Below, piece after piece: positions 39,613-50,219 of a stretch of 64,000 nt of DNA. A program made the translations under genes and the position numbers. How positions within the stretch are numbered: position 1 is the first letter of the stretch; every line of letters starts with the position of its first letter. The notes below the pieces were generated by a model. That model was not told where the DNA came from, made no database searches, and worked only from the letters and a program-made list of their open reading frames with translations. Source of the DNA: Cupriavidus phytohabitans (GTDB lineage Bacteria > Pseudomonadota > Gammaproteobacteria > Burkholderiales > Burkholderiaceae); NCBI RefSeq assembly GCF_000426345.1, contig NZ_AUFE01000001.1, forward strand, positions 297,061 through 361,060, given 5' to 3'.

Positions 39613-40314
39613 ATGGAACCGAAACCGCAAACCGGCCCCCGCCGCACCAAGGACCGCATCCTCGACGTCTCGCTGCGCCTGTTCAACGAAGTCGGCGAAC
39701 CGAACGTCACCACCACGACGATCGCGGAAGCGATGGAGATCAGCCCCGGCAATCTCTATTACCACTTCCGCAACAAGGACGACATCATCAACTCCATCTT
39801 CGTGCGCTTCGAGCAGGAGATGGAGCGCCGCCTGAAGATGCCGGACGACCACAAGGCGACCCTGGACGAGAGCTGGGGCTACCTGCAGTACATGTCCGAG
39901 TTCCTGTGGAATTACCGTTTCCTGTACCGCGACATCAACGACCTGCTGGCGCGCAACCGGATGCTGGAGACCAACTTCAAGCGCATCGTCGAGCAGAAGC
40001 AGCGCTTCGCGCACGAGATCTGCCGGCAGTTCCTGGAAGACGGCGAGATGGAAGCCACGCCCGAGCAGGTCGAGGCGATCTGCACCAACATGGTGGTGAT
40101 CGCCACCTACTGGCTGTCGTTCCAGTTCGTGCAGCATCCGCGCCAGTACAACGATCCCGAGCAGATCCGTGGCTACCTGCACGGCTCGAGCTACCACATC
40201 TTCTCGATCCTCGCGCCCTACCTGCGCGGCCGCGCGCGCGAGGCCTTCGATCAGCTGGCCCGCGACTACGCGGCGTCCAGGGCAGCCGCCGAAGCGGCAA
40301 AGGAAAAGAAGTGA
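39613..40314 (+). CDS. TetR family transcriptional regulator
   Basis: A 233-residue regulator. The N-terminal TetR helix-turn-helix is clear ([41 protein letters not shown]). The long ligand-binding domain contains many aromatic residues ([19 protein letters not shown]), and the C-terminus is Ala/Lys-rich. No target is evident beyond the log gene with which it overlaps (GTGA). The start at 39613 ([13 protein letters not shown]) is chosen over the in-frame ATG at 39556, which would put the -10 TATAAT inside the gene. Confidence 0.86.
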   Translation: MEPKPQTGPRRTKDRILDVSLRLFNEVGEPNVTTTTIAEAMEISPGNLYYHFRNKDDIINSIFVRFEQEMERRLKMPDDHKATLDESWGYLQYMSEFLWNYRFLYRDINDLLARNRMLETNFKRIVEQKQRFAHEICRQFLEDGEMEATPEQVEAICTNMVVIATYWLSFQFVQHPRQYNDPEQIRGYLHGSSYHIFSILAPYLRGRAREAFDQLARDYAASRAAAEAAKEKK

Positions 40315-40895
40315 AATCTGTCTGCGTCTATTGCGGCTCCAGCCCCGGCAACCGCCCCGAATATGCCGAGGGCGCGCGCCTGCTCGGCCGCACGCTGGCC
40401 GAGCGCGGCCTGGCGCTGGTCTACGGCGGCGGCAAGGTTGGCCTGATGGGCACCGTAGCCGACGCAGTGCTGGAGCACGGCGGCACCGTCGTCGGCATCA
40501 TCCCGGAAGCGCTGATGCAGAAGGAAGTGGGCCACCGCGGCCTGACGGAGCTGCACGTGGTGCGCAACATGCACGAGCGCAAGCAGATGATGGCCGACCG
40601 TGCCGATGCCTTTATCGCCATGCCCGGCGGCGTGGGCACCTTCGAAGAACTGTTCGAGACCTTCACCTGGCTGCAGCTGGGCTATCACGACAAGCCGGTG
40701 GGACTGCTCAATGTCGGCGGCTTCTATGACGGCATGCTCGGCTTTCTCGGCCATGCCGTGCAGGAAGGTTTCCTGAAGCAGGTGCATGCCGACCTGCTGC
40801 ACGTGGCGGACCTGCCCGGCACGCTGCTGGACCAGCTGGCCGCCGCGCCGCGCGTGCGCGTGGACAAGTGGCAGCAGGCCCGCGACAAGACCTGA
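40311..40895 (+). CDS. LOG family nucleotide 5'-monophosphate phosphoribohydrolase
   Basis: A 194-residue Rossmann-fold protein of the LOG (TIGR00730) family, which cleaves (cytokinin) nucleoside monophosphates to base and ribose 5-phosphate; in bacteria AMP may be the main substrate. The signature [12 protein letters not shown] is intact, and the N-terminus [20 protein letters not shown] is typical. The start is GTG at 40311, overlapping the TetR stop codon (GTGA) with AAGGA upstream; no nearby ATG fits. A small convergent dyad (40902-40919) separates it from DUF924. Confidence 0.88.
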   Translation: MKSVCVYCGSSPGNRPEYAEGARLLGRTLAERGLALVYGGGKVGLMGTVADAVLEHGGTVVGIIPEALMQKEVGHRGLTELHVVRNMHERKQMMADRADAFIAMPGGVGTFEELFETFTWLQLGYHDKPVGLLNVGGFYDGMLGFLGHAVQEGFLKQVHADLLHVADLPGTLLDQLAAAPRVRVDKWQQARDKT

Positions 40896-40919
40896 CGCCC
40901 GGCGCGGATTCAGCCGCGC

Positions 40920-41516
40920 TTAGAACGACGAGCCCGGCCGCTGCAGGAACGCCAGTTCCTCCGCCGTGCTCGGCCTGCCAAGCACCGCGTTGCGGTGCGG
41001 GAAGCGGCCAAAGCGCGCGATGATCTCGCGGTGCTTGTCGGCCCACTCCACCACATCCACCTTCCCGCCACTGGACTCGCGCAGCTGCGCCATCAGCCGC
41101 ACCGCCTCGTGCTGGTCTTCCAGCGCTTCCGAATGCTCGAACGGCATGTAGCAGAACATGCGGTGGTAGTCGGTCGGCAGCTCACGGTCCATGCCGGTCG
41201 CGACGATGCGCCTGGACAGCGCCAGCGCCTGCGCATCGGTGCCGAAGCTGCGCGGATCATTGCGGAACATGTTGCGCGGGAACTGATCCAGCAGTACCAC
41301 GCGGGCGCAGGCGCCTGTGGCCGTGACCGACCAGTCGTCCAGTGCGCCCTCGCTGGCGACCTGCCAATCGGACAGGAAGTGCGTGCGGATGCGGGCGTCG
41401 AAGTCATCCGACTTGGCGAACCATGCCCGGCGCTCAGTATCCCAGGCCGCCGAACCGGGCTGGTCGAACCAGAAATCGAGCACGCGGCAGGCAGCTTCAG
41501 GCAGTTGCACGGACAT
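40920..41516 (-). CDS. DUF924 family protein
   Basis: A 198-residue protein of the DUF924 family (all-helical, TPR-like fold, unknown function). Family marks are VLDFWFDQPGSAAWDTERRA, VLLDQFPRNMFRNDPRSF, FCYMPFEHSEALEDQ and RFGRFPHRNAVLGRPST. Length is normal. It lies next to the truncated haemoglobin gene on the same strand, 43 bases downstream of its stop. Confidence 0.9.
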   Translation of the reverse strand: MSVQLPEAACRVLDFWFDQPGSAAWDTERRAWFAKSDDFDARIRTHFLSDWQVASEGALDDWSVTATGACARVVLLDQFPRNMFRNDPRSFGTDAQALALSRRIVATGMDRELPTDYHRMFCYMPFEHSEALEDQHEAVRLMAQLRESSGGKVDVVEWADKHREIIARFGRFPHRNAVLGRPSTAEELAFLQRPGSSF

Positions 41517-41559
41517 GGGCGGATGTTTTTTTTCGCAGTAGAAAGGGGATGAAGGCGCC

Positions 41560-41988
41560 TCAGCGCGCCACGTTGCGCATCCAGTCGGCAGTCTGGAAGA
41601 ACGCCTGCATCAGGCGCAGCTGCAGCTCCTCGGGCAAGCCGACGTCCTGCATCGCCAGTGCCATGCAGCGCATCCACTGGTCGCGTTCGCTGATGCCGAT
41701 CTCGAAGGGCATGTGGCGCGCGCGCAGGCGCGGATGGCCGAAGCGCTCGATAAAGTGGTTGGGGCCGCCCAGCCAGCCGCACAGGAACCAGAAGAGCTTG
41801 TCGCGCGAGCCGTCCAGCGAAGGCGGGTGGATTGCGCGCAGCCCGGCAAACTGGGTTTCCAGGTCCATCAGGTCGTAGAAGCGGTCGACCAGCTCGCGCA
41901 CGCGCGCCTCGCCGCCGACGAGTTCGAACGCCGTGACCTCGGGGGTGCCGTCGGCGTTGCCGGATTGTTGATTGGATTCAGTACTCAT
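41560..41988 (-). CDS. group II truncated haemoglobin
   Basis: A 142-residue 2-on-2 globin of the trHbO (group II) type. VRELVDRFYDLMDLE starts the globin core, FLCGWLGGPNHFIERFGHPRLRARHMPF includes the proximal His and conserved Trp/Gly pair, and the C-terminal helix ends AFFQTADWMRNVAR. Such proteins bind oxygen and other diatomic ligands; the role here is unknown. The ATG at 41988 is chosen; a GTG one codon earlier is equally possible. Confidence 0.9.
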   Translation of the reverse strand: MSTESNQQSGNADGTPEVTAFELVGGEARVRELVDRFYDLMDLETQFAGLRAIHPPSLDGSRDKLFWFLCGWLGGPNHFIERFGHPRLRARHMPFEIGISERDQWMRCMALAMQDVGLPEELQLRLMQAFFQTADWMRNVAR

Positions 41989-42012
41989 CACAAACTCGTG
42001 AGGTGACGCCGC

Positions 42013-44634
42013 TCAGGCGTCACGCAAGGTCGCCAGCGCCGGCTGGCGCAGCACTTCGCGCAGGCCCAGCCAGCCGCCGGCAAAAGCGCACAGCATGCCA
42101 GAAACCACGCCGACCGGCACGATCCACGCATTGAAGCGGTACGGGAAGTCGAAGACGAACTGCGACAGCCCCCAGCCTACCGCGATCGCGCCCAGGCTCG
42201 CCAGCAAGCCAGCCAGCCCGCCGACCACCAGGAACTCCGCATATTGCGTCTGCCGCACCAGCGCCGCCGACGCCCCCAGCGCCTTGAGCAGGCCCGCGTC
42301 GCGCATGCGCTCGTCGCGCGCGCCGGACAGCGCCGCGTACAGCACCGTGACCCCTGCAGCCAGCGTGAAGATAAACAGGAACTCCACCGCCGCGATCACC
42401 TGGTCCAGGATGTCCTGGATCTGGCGCAGGATCATGTCGGTGTTGACCACCGTGATGTTGGGGAAGGCCGCGATCAGCCTGTTACCCAGCGCCGCGCCAG
42501 CCGCGGGCAGGTGGAACGAGGTGATGTAGGTCTCGGGCATGCCCTGCATCGCCGCCGGCGGCAGGATCACGAAAAAATTGACCCGCATCGAACCCCAGTC
42601 GAGCTTGCGCAGCGAGGTCACGCGCGCCTGCACCGCCTGGCCGGCCACGTCGAAACGCAGCGTGTCGCCAAGGCGAATCCCCAGCGTCTTGGCAATGCCC
42701 TCCTCCACTGAGGCGCCTGCGTCGGTGCCGGCGCTGCCGTCGGACCACCGCCCGGCGATCACGCGGTTGCCCTCCGGCAGCACATTGGTATAGGACAGGT
42801 TGAATTCGCGCTCGACCAGGTTGCGCGCGCGGCCTTCCTCGAAGCTGCCGGCCTGGATCGCGCGCTCGCCGATATGGGTCAGGCGCCCGCGCACCATCGG
42901 ATAAAGCAGGTCGTTGATACCGGCGCCGGCCAGCATCTTGCGCAGCGGCTCGCGCTGGTCCGGCTGGATGTTGATGATGAAGCGGTTGGGCGCGTCGGCC
43001 GGCGTGGCGCTGCGCCACGAATCGACCAGGTCGTTGCGGGTCATGCCGAGCAGCAGCAGCGCCATCAGTCCCACCGCCAGCGCCACGGTCTGCAGCACGG
43101 TGACGCCGCGGCGGCGCTCCAGCACCGCCAGGGCAAAGCGCCAGCCCATCGACGCCGCGCCGCGCAGGCGTCCGCGCAGCAGGCGCGACAGCAGCGTGAG
43201 CAGTCCCAGCGCCAGCAAGCCGAACACCACACCGGCGCCGACGAAGCCGCCCGCGGTGGTCAGCCCGAGGCGCAGGTCGCGCGCCGCCACCAGCAGCAGC
43301 GCGACGAAGGCACCCAGGCCGAGCGCGTACGCGACCCACGCCGATACCGGTGGCAGCCCGATATCACGGCGCAGCACCCGCAGCGGCGCCACGCGCGTCA
43401 GCGCCAGCAGCGGCGGCAGCGCAAACCCCGTCAGCAGCACCAGTCCCGCCAGCACCCCCACTACCGCCGGCAACGCCGACGGCTGAGGCAGCGACACCTT
43501 GAGCAGCCCGCCCAGCGACAGCAGCAGCCCGTAGTGCGCCACATAGCCGATCAGCACCCCCGCCAGCGCACCGGCCGTGCCGATCAGCAGGAATTCCAGC
43601 CCGAACGCGCGCAGGATCTGCCCGCGCGACAGCCCCAGGCACTTGTAGACCGCGCAGGCATCGGTGTGGCGCTGCATGTAGCGGCGCGCCGACATCGCAA
43701 TCGCCACCGCCGCGATCATCGACGACAGCACCGCCACCAGCGACAGGAAGCGCTCGGCCCGGTCGAGCGTGGCGCGCATCTGCGGCTGGCCGGACTCGAG
43801 CGACTCGATGCGGGTGTTGCGCAGCTTGCGGCGGCCGATTTCCTCTTGCGCCCATTTCTGGTACGCGGCACCGGCGGCGTCGGGGCCGGCCACCAGCAGC
43901 CGGTAGGTCACGCGGCTGCCCCAGCCAATCAGGCCGGTGCCTTCAAGGTCCGACAGCGGCATCAGCACGCGCGGCGCGAAGTTCATGAAGCCCGTGCCGC
44001 GGTCCATCTCCTGCGTGATGATGCGGTCGATGCGGAAGGTGCGGCTGCCGAGCTGCAGCGCATCGCCCACGCTCACGCCGAGCGCGCCCAGCAGCGCTTC
44101 GTCGACCCATACCGTGCCTGGCGCGGGAATGCCTTCGGCGGGCGCGTCCGGCGTGCCAGGCGCGTTGGCCACCCTGAGCTTGCCGCGCAGCGGATAGCCG
44201 TAGGTCACGGCCTTGAGCGCGGCCAGCTGGCTGGGCGCGTCGGCGCCGGCCGCGCGCGGCTTGCCGCTGGCCGTGGCCATGCTCGGAAAGGTCACCGTCT
44301 GCGCCACCGCCAGACCCTGCCGCCCGGCACGCTGCGCGAAGGCGGCGTCGAACGGATGGTCCGAGACCAGCAGCACGTCGGCGGCGATCATCTGCCGCGC
44401 ATCGCGCTCCAGCCCCAGCCGCATGCGGTCGGCCATGAAGCCGACGCTGGTCAGCGCCGCCACCGCCAGCACCAGCGCGAACAGCAGCAGGTAAAGCTCG
44501 CCGGCGAGCCAGTCGCGGCGCGCCATGCGCAGTGCCTGGCGCCAGGCGGAAAACCTGCTGGCTTGCGCGGTGCTCGCGCCGGCGGTGGGACTGGCGTTGG
44601 TGGTCGGGGCGTCGATGGCGGACTCGGGGGGCAT
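42013..44634 (-). CDS. ABC transporter permease, FtsX/MacB type (YbbP-like)
   Basis: An 873-residue inner-membrane protein with two FtsX domains. One N-terminal helix (LYLLLFALVLAVAALTSVGF) is followed by a large periplasmic region, then helices from about residue 300 (SLVAVLSSMIAAVAIAMSARRY), a central set of helices, a second periplasmic domain and four C-terminal helices. It matches YbbP-like permeases that work with a LolD-like ATPase to move lipids or fatty acyl products. No ATPase gene is next to it. The first 35 residues are disordered and Ala/Thr-rich. Confidence 0.85.
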   Translation of the reverse strand: MPPESAIDAPTTNASPTAGASTAQASRFSAWRQALRMARRDWLAGELYLLLFALVLAVAALTSVGFMADRMRLGLERDARQMIAADVLLVSDHPFDAAFAQRAGRQGLAVAQTVTFPSMATASGKPRAAGADAPSQLAALKAVTYGYPLRGKLRVANAPGTPDAPAEGIPAPGTVWVDEALLGALGVSVGDALQLGSRTFRIDRIITQEMDRGTGFMNFAPRVLMPLSDLEGTGLIGWGSRVTYRLLVAGPDAAGAAYQKWAQEEIGRRKLRNTRIESLESGQPQMRATLDRAERFLSLVAVLSSMIAAVAIAMSARRYMQRHTDACAVYKCLGLSRGQILRAFGLEFLLIGTAGALAGVLIGYVAHYGLLLSLGGLLKVSLPQPSALPAVVGVLAGLVLLTGFALPPLLALTRVAPLRVLRRDIGLPPVSAWVAYALGLGAFVALLLVAARDLRLGLTTAGGFVGAGVVFGLLALGLLTLLSRLLRGRLRGAASMGWRFALAVLERRRGVTVLQTVALAVGLMALLLLGMTRNDLVDSWRSATPADAPNRFIINIQPDQREPLRKMLAGAGINDLLYPMVRGRLTHIGERAIQAGSFEEGRARNLVEREFNLSYTNVLPEGNRVIAGRWSDGSAGTDAGASVEEGIAKTLGIRLGDTLRFDVAGQAVQARVTSLRKLDWGSMRVNFFVILPPAAMQGMPETYITSFHLPAAGAALGNRLIAAFPNITVVNTDMILRQIQDILDQVIAAVEFLFIFTLAAGVTVLYAALSGARDERMRDAGLLKALGASAALVRQTQYAEFLVVGGLAGLLASLGAIAVGWGLSQFVFDFPYRFNAWIVPVGVVSGMLCAFAGGWLGLREVLRQPALATLRDA

Positions 44635-44687
44635 CGGTTGTTCGGTTCTTTGTTCGTTAATTGTTCAATAATTGTTCAATTAAGGCG

Positions 44688-45305
44688 CTAAGGCGGTCCC
44701 GGCGGTCCCGGCCGTCCCGTCCGCGCGCTGCTGCTGCGCAGCGTGGCATGCAGCCGGCGCACACCGCGCCACAGCCTCGGCAGCAGCCAGATGGCGGCCA
44801 CCAGGAACAGGACCAGCACCACCAGGAACACCACCGGCAGGAAAAACGCCAGCATCAGGCTACCGGTCGCAGTCAGGTCCTCGGTGAATGAGGCCGCCCA
44901 GTTGGAAAACGGTTCCGGCGAAACGTTGATCAGCGCGCGCGTGCCGGCCTTGGCAGCATGCGCGGTGGCGGCCAGCGTGCCGCCGATCAGCCCGGCCGCC
45001 ACCATCCACTGCGGGTCGAGCTGACCGAACGCGGCGGCCGCCAGGATCGCGCCGGCGGGGATGCGCACGAAGGTATGGATGCCGTCCCAGACCGAGTCGA
45101 AGCCCGGCACCTTGTCGGCGATGAACTCGGCCACGGCCAGCGCCGCGGCCACGCCGATCACCCACCAGGATTCCAGCGGCTGCAGCCCGGGCGGCAGTTC
45201 CAGCAAGCCCAGACGTGCCAGCACGCCTGCGGCGAACACGGCGAGGTAAAGACGAAAACCGCTGGCCCAGGACATGCCCGCGGCCAGCGCGGCGGTTTCC
45301 AGCAT
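44688..45305 (-). CDS. DUF4126 membrane protein
   Basis: A 205-residue protein of the DUF4126 family, function unknown. It has about four or five membrane helices, including ASGFRLYLAVFAAGVLARLG and SLMLAFFLPVVFLVVLVLFL; the conserved segment DKVPGFDSVWDGIHTFVRIP lies between. The C-terminus is basic then Gly/Pro-rich. It lies 53 bases upstream of the FtsX-type permease on the same strand and could be co-transcribed. Confidence 0.87.
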   Translation of the reverse strand: MLETAALAAGMSWASGFRLYLAVFAAGVLARLGLLELPPGLQPLESWWVIGVAAALAVAEFIADKVPGFDSVWDGIHTFVRIPAGAILAAAAFGQLDPQWMVAAGLIGGTLAATAHAAKAGTRALINVSPEPFSNWAASFTEDLTATGSLMLAFFLPVVFLVVLVLFLVAAIWLLPRLWRGVRRLHATLRSSSARTGRPGPPGPP

Positions 45306-45424
45306 GGTGCTCCTTGCAAGGCCGGGCGCGCGCGGGGCACACGTCCTGGCAAGGAGTGTAATACGACCGCAGCAGACGGGCAGCGCCGCCCGTCATGCCA
45401 ACCGCAGGCGGCCCGGCTTGCCGC

Positions 45425-46522
45425 TCAGCTCCCTTCCTTGCCGTCCGGCCCGAACCAGGGCAGCGCTTCCTGTGGCATCAGCACCCCGGCCGGTTCGGCC
45501 ATGGCGTAGCCGGGCAGCGCCTCGATACGTTTGGCAAACGCCGGATCGGCCAGCAAGGCCATCAGCGCCGCCATCCAGCCGGCGGTCTGGTCGTTCTTGC
45601 GCAACGCCAGGTAATAGGCCTCGCGCGTCAGCGGCACGAAGGCCAGGCCGTGGCTTTCTGCGTTCATGCGCAGCCCGAAGCCGACCTGGGCACGGCCGCC
45701 ATGCACCGCTTCGCCCACTTTCTCGTTGCTGAACTCGGTGTCCTCGTAGCCGGCGATCTGGTCCGGATACAGGCCCTGCGCCGCCAGCAGCTGGTCGAAC
45801 AGCATGCGCGTACCCGAGCTGCGCTGCCGGTTGATGAAGCGCGCCTGGGTGCGCACCAGGTCGCGCAGGTCGCGGATCTCGCGCGCCAGTTCCGGCGCCA
45901 CGATCAACCCCTGCTCGCGCCACGCCAGGCGCAGCAGCCGTACCGACGCCGGCCGCAGCCACTTGCGCAGCGTCACATGCGCCACCGATCCGGCGGTCTG
46001 CACCGGCGACACGTAGAAGCCCGCCAGCTCCGACTGCCGCTCCTGCAGGCAGACCAATCCTTCCACGCTGCCGCAGAAGACGGTGTCGAGTTGCAGCGGC
46101 GTGGCCGCCTCCCCCAGCGCTGTGGCCAGCAGTTCCACCGCCGGATCATGGCTGCCTGTGAAGTGCACGCCGGATTGAGGCTGTTGCGCATCATCCAGCT
46201 CGGCGATGAACTCCGCCATGGCCTTCTGCACTACCGGGTCGACCGACTCGCGCAAGCGCAGCTCGGCACGCAGCAGCCGCTCGCCAAAGCGTGTCAACGA
46301 CGCCCCGCGGCCGCGCTCCATGTCGAGCATGGTGCGCCCCAGCATCTCTTCCCACGTGCGCATCACGCCCCAGGCATGGCGGTATGACAAGCCGATCTCG
46401 CGCGCTGCGCGATGCAAGGACCCAGTCTCGCGCACCGCCTTGAGCAGCTGAAAGACCTTGTCGTTGGCACGCGGATTGTCGTCAGGCGCGATGACCGGGA
46501 ACAAGTCAAAGCGGAAGGTCAT
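45425..46522 (-). CDS. ModE/LysR-like regulator with periplasmic-binding-type domain
   Basis: A 365-residue regulator. The N-terminal winged helix is of the ModE/LysR type (FQLLKAVRETGSLHRAAREIGLSYRHAWGVM). From about residue 120 it has a substrate-binding-protein-like domain (TGSHDPAVELLATAL; SSGTRMLFDQLLAAQG). This one-component design resembles regulators that sense molybdate, tungstate or molybdopterin. It is divergent from a TupA-type tungstate binding protein, which is likely its target. A dyad ATATG-N10-CATAT (46521-46540) covers its start codon. Confidence 0.83.
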   Translation of the reverse strand: MTFRFDLFPVIAPDDNPRANDKVFQLLKAVRETGSLHRAAREIGLSYRHAWGVMRTWEEMLGRTMLDMERGRGASLTRFGERLLRAELRLRESVDPVVQKAMAEFIAELDDAQQPQSGVHFTGSHDPAVELLATALGEAATPLQLDTVFCGSVEGLVCLQERQSELAGFYVSPVQTAGSVAHVTLRKWLRPASVRLLRLAWREQGLIVAPELAREIRDLRDLVRTQARFINRQRSSGTRMLFDQLLAAQGLYPDQIAGYEDTEFSNEKVGEAVHGGRAQVGFGLRMNAESHGLAFVPLTREAYYLALRKNDQTAGWMAALMALLADPAFAKRIEALPGYAMAEPAGVLMPQEALPWFGPDGKEGS

Positions 46523-46629
46523 ATGTGCTCCGCCTCATATTTACTTCTGAAATCCCGCTGAACCACAATGAACACCCCATGTTTCTTGTCTTTCGTTGCA
46601 TTCTCCCTGAGAGCGACAGCGAAAGGCAA

Positions 46630-46649
46630 TTATGTCCATCAAAACATAA
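46630..46649 (+). promoter_or_regulatory. candidate operator before tupA
   Basis: An AT-rich inverted repeat, TTATGT-N8-ACATAA (46630-46635 and 46644-46649), lies 16 bases before the tupA start, between the two divergent genes. Its form suits a dimeric regulator such as the adjacent ModE/LysR-like protein. Confidence 0.4.
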
Positions 46650-46665
46650 CCAAGAGGGTCACAGC

Positions 46666-47511
46666 ATGCCGCCGCGCCACACCGCCAGCCCGCTCCGCCA
46701 CCTGCGCCGCACTACCGCCGTTGCCTGCCTGGCCCTGTTGTCGGCCGCGCACGCCGGCGAACTGAAGCTCGCCACCACCACCAGCACCGAAAACTCGGGT
46801 CTGCTGAAGTACCTGCTGCCCCGCTTCGAGCAGAAGTCCGGTGTCACCGTCAAGGTGATCGCCGTCGGCTCCGGCAAGGCGATGAAAATGGGCGAGATGG
46901 GCGACGTCGACGTGCTGCTGGTCCACGCCCGCAAGATGGAAGACGCCTTCGTCTCCGCCGGCTACGGCGTCAACCGGCGCGATGTGATGTACAACGACTT
47001 CATCGTGGTCGGCCCGGCCAATGACCCTGCCGGCGTGAAGGGCGGCAAAGACGTGCTCGCCGGCTTCCGCAAGCTCGCCGGCAGCGGCAGCAAGTTCATC
47101 TCGCGCGGCGACAACTCCGGCACCGACGTGATGGAGAAGGAGTACTGGAAAGAGATCGGCATCGAGCCCAAGGGCAAGCCGTGGTACGTCAGCGCCGGGC
47201 TGGGCATGGGCGAGGTATTGACCATGGCCGCGCAGATGCCAGGCTACACGCTGTCAGACCGCGCCACCTACGGGGCGTACCGCGCCAAGACGGGACTGGC
47301 CATTGCCATCGAAGGCGACCCGAAGATGTTCAACCCGTACGGGATCATCGCGGTCAATCCGGCCAGGCACGCAGGCACCAACTATGCGGACGCGATGAAA
47401 CTGGTGGAGTGGATCACGTCGAAGGAAGGGCAGGACGCGATCGCCAGCTACAAGGTAGAGGGGGAGCAGCTGTTCTTCCCGAGCTTCATGGCGCAGACCG
47501 CGCAGAAGTAA
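46666..47511 (+). CDS. tupA: tungstate (or molybdate) ABC transporter substrate-binding protein
   Basis: A 281-residue periplasmic protein. A signal peptide ends at AHA (about residue 27) and the mature protein starts GELKLATTTSTENSGLLKYL; the TTTS motif is typical of TupA tungstate binders. SRGDNSGTDVMEKEYWKEIG is the second ligand-contacting lobe motif. GAGGG eight bases upstream selects ATG 46666. No tupB permease or tupC ATPase follows; the next gene is on the other strand 19 bases away. It lies close to the molybdoenzyme genes xdhABC. Confidence 0.88.
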   Translation: MPPRHTASPLRHLRRTTAVACLALLSAAHAGELKLATTTSTENSGLLKYLLPRFEQKSGVTVKVIAVGSGKAMKMGEMGDVDVLLVHARKMEDAFVSAGYGVNRRDVMYNDFIVVGPANDPAGVKGGKDVLAGFRKLAGSGSKFISRGDNSGTDVMEKEYWKEIGIEPKGKPWYVSAGLGMGEVLTMAAQMPGYTLSDRATYGAYRAKTGLAIAIEGDPKMFNPYGIIAVNPARHAGTNYADAMKLVEWITSKEGQDAIASYKVEGEQLFFPSFMAQTAQK

Positions 47512-47530
47512 GAAAGACGCCGGCGGGGCA

Positions 47531-48478
47531 TCACCCCGCCCCCCCCTCCAGCCGCGGCAGCTGGGGCAGGTCCGCCGCCACCTCCGCGATCATCCGCCGG
47601 ATCCACATGATGTCCGGCGCCGCATGGCAGCGCTCGTGCCACAGCTGGTAGAAGCGCATGCGCGGGAACGACACCGGCGACGGCACCATCCGGATCGGCA
47701 GGTACTGCGCATAATGCGCCGCGAACTGGCGGCCGGTGGTGAAGACCATGTCGGTTTTCATCAGCACATACGGCACCAGTCCGAAATACGGCAGCGTCAC
47801 CTGGATATTGCGCTTGTAGCCCTGCTCGGCGAGCGCCTGGTCGATCATGCTGCGCTGCATCGACGCATACGGCGCCGGTGCGAGGTGCGGCATTTCCAGG
47901 TAATGCTTCAGCGTCAGCCCCTTGCGCGCCAGCGGGTGCTGCGCGCCCAGCATGCACACCACCTCATCGTCGAACAGCGGCGAGATATGCAGGTGTTCCG
48001 GCGGCGACAGCCAGTTGCCGACCACGATATCCAGCTGGCCCTGCTCCAGGTCGTCCAGGAAGTCCGACGACGACGTCATCGGATGCACGAACAGCTTGGC
48101 GCCCGGCGCCAGCCGGCGCACGCGCTCGACGATATTGGGCAGGAAGAAGGCGTCCAGGTAGTCCGGCGCGCCCAGGTGGAAGGTGCGCGTGGTGGTGGCC
48201 GGGTCGAACTGCTGCGGCGGGCGGGCGATGCGATCCATCGCCGCGAGGCTTTGCTCGGCCAGCGCCAGCAGCTCGCGGCCACGCTCGGTCGGCACCATGC
48301 CGTTCTTGCCCCGCACCAGGATGGCGTCGCCGGTGATCTCGCGCAGGCGCTTCAGGGTGTTGCTGATGGCGGGCTGCGACTGGCCCAGGCGCACGGCGGT
48401 ACGGGTCACGCTCTGCTCGGTCAGCAGGGTGTGGAGCACCCGCAGCAAATAAGTATCGAGATGGTCGCGTCCGTGCAT
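47531..48478 (-). CDS. LysR family transcriptional regulator
   Basis: A 315-residue LysR-type regulator. The DNA-binding helix-turn-helix is near the N-terminus (LLTEQSVTRTAVRLGQSQPAISNTLKRLRE); the effector domain starts near residue 95 (RTFHLGAPDYLDAFFLPNIV). It is divergent from xdhA, with 220 bases between the start codons, so it probably controls the xdh-guaD purine genes. The effector is unknown. I chose ATG 48478 (MHGRDHLDTYLL); upstream in-frame codons to 48562 lack similarity. Confidence 0.86.
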   Translation of the reverse strand: MHGRDHLDTYLLRVLHTLLTEQSVTRTAVRLGQSQPAISNTLKRLREITGDAILVRGKNGMVPTERGRELLALAEQSLAAMDRIARPPQQFDPATTTRTFHLGAPDYLDAFFLPNIVERVRRLAPGAKLFVHPMTSSSDFLDDLEQGQLDIVVGNWLSPPEHLHISPLFDDEVVCMLGAQHPLARKGLTLKHYLEMPHLAPAPYASMQRSMIDQALAEQGYKRNIQVTLPYFGLVPYVLMKTDMVFTTGRQFAAHYAQYLPIRMVPSPVSFPRMRFYQLWHERCHAAPDIMWIRRMIAEVAADLPQLPRLEGGAG

Positions 48479-48540
48479 GGCGATGGGCAGCCCTCCGGCG
48501 GGGGCCGGATGGGTGGCGTGAGGGATGGGAACGGCGCATA

Positions 48541-48551
48541 GTGTATGACAC
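48541..48551. promoter_or_regulatory. candidate LysR half-site dyad between lysR and xdhA
   Basis: GTGT-ATG-ACAC is a short dyad in the divergent promoter region, 63 bases before the LysR start and 148 bases before xdhA. Its position suits a LysR-type site, but it is short and unproven. Confidence 0.25.
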
Positions 48552-48698
48552 GCACCCCACAATCGGTCAAATCCGCATCCCGCTCGGTGCGGCCGGGCAC
48601 CGACTGGCGTGCCCGCTGATGGCGCATATCACCTGGGCCGAATATTGCAAGAAACGTGGCGATGCTATGTTTCCGCCATCCCCAAGAGAGAGAAGACC

Positions 48699-50201
<1,503 letters not shown>

Positions 50202-50219
50202 GAGAAAAAGGAAATCGGC

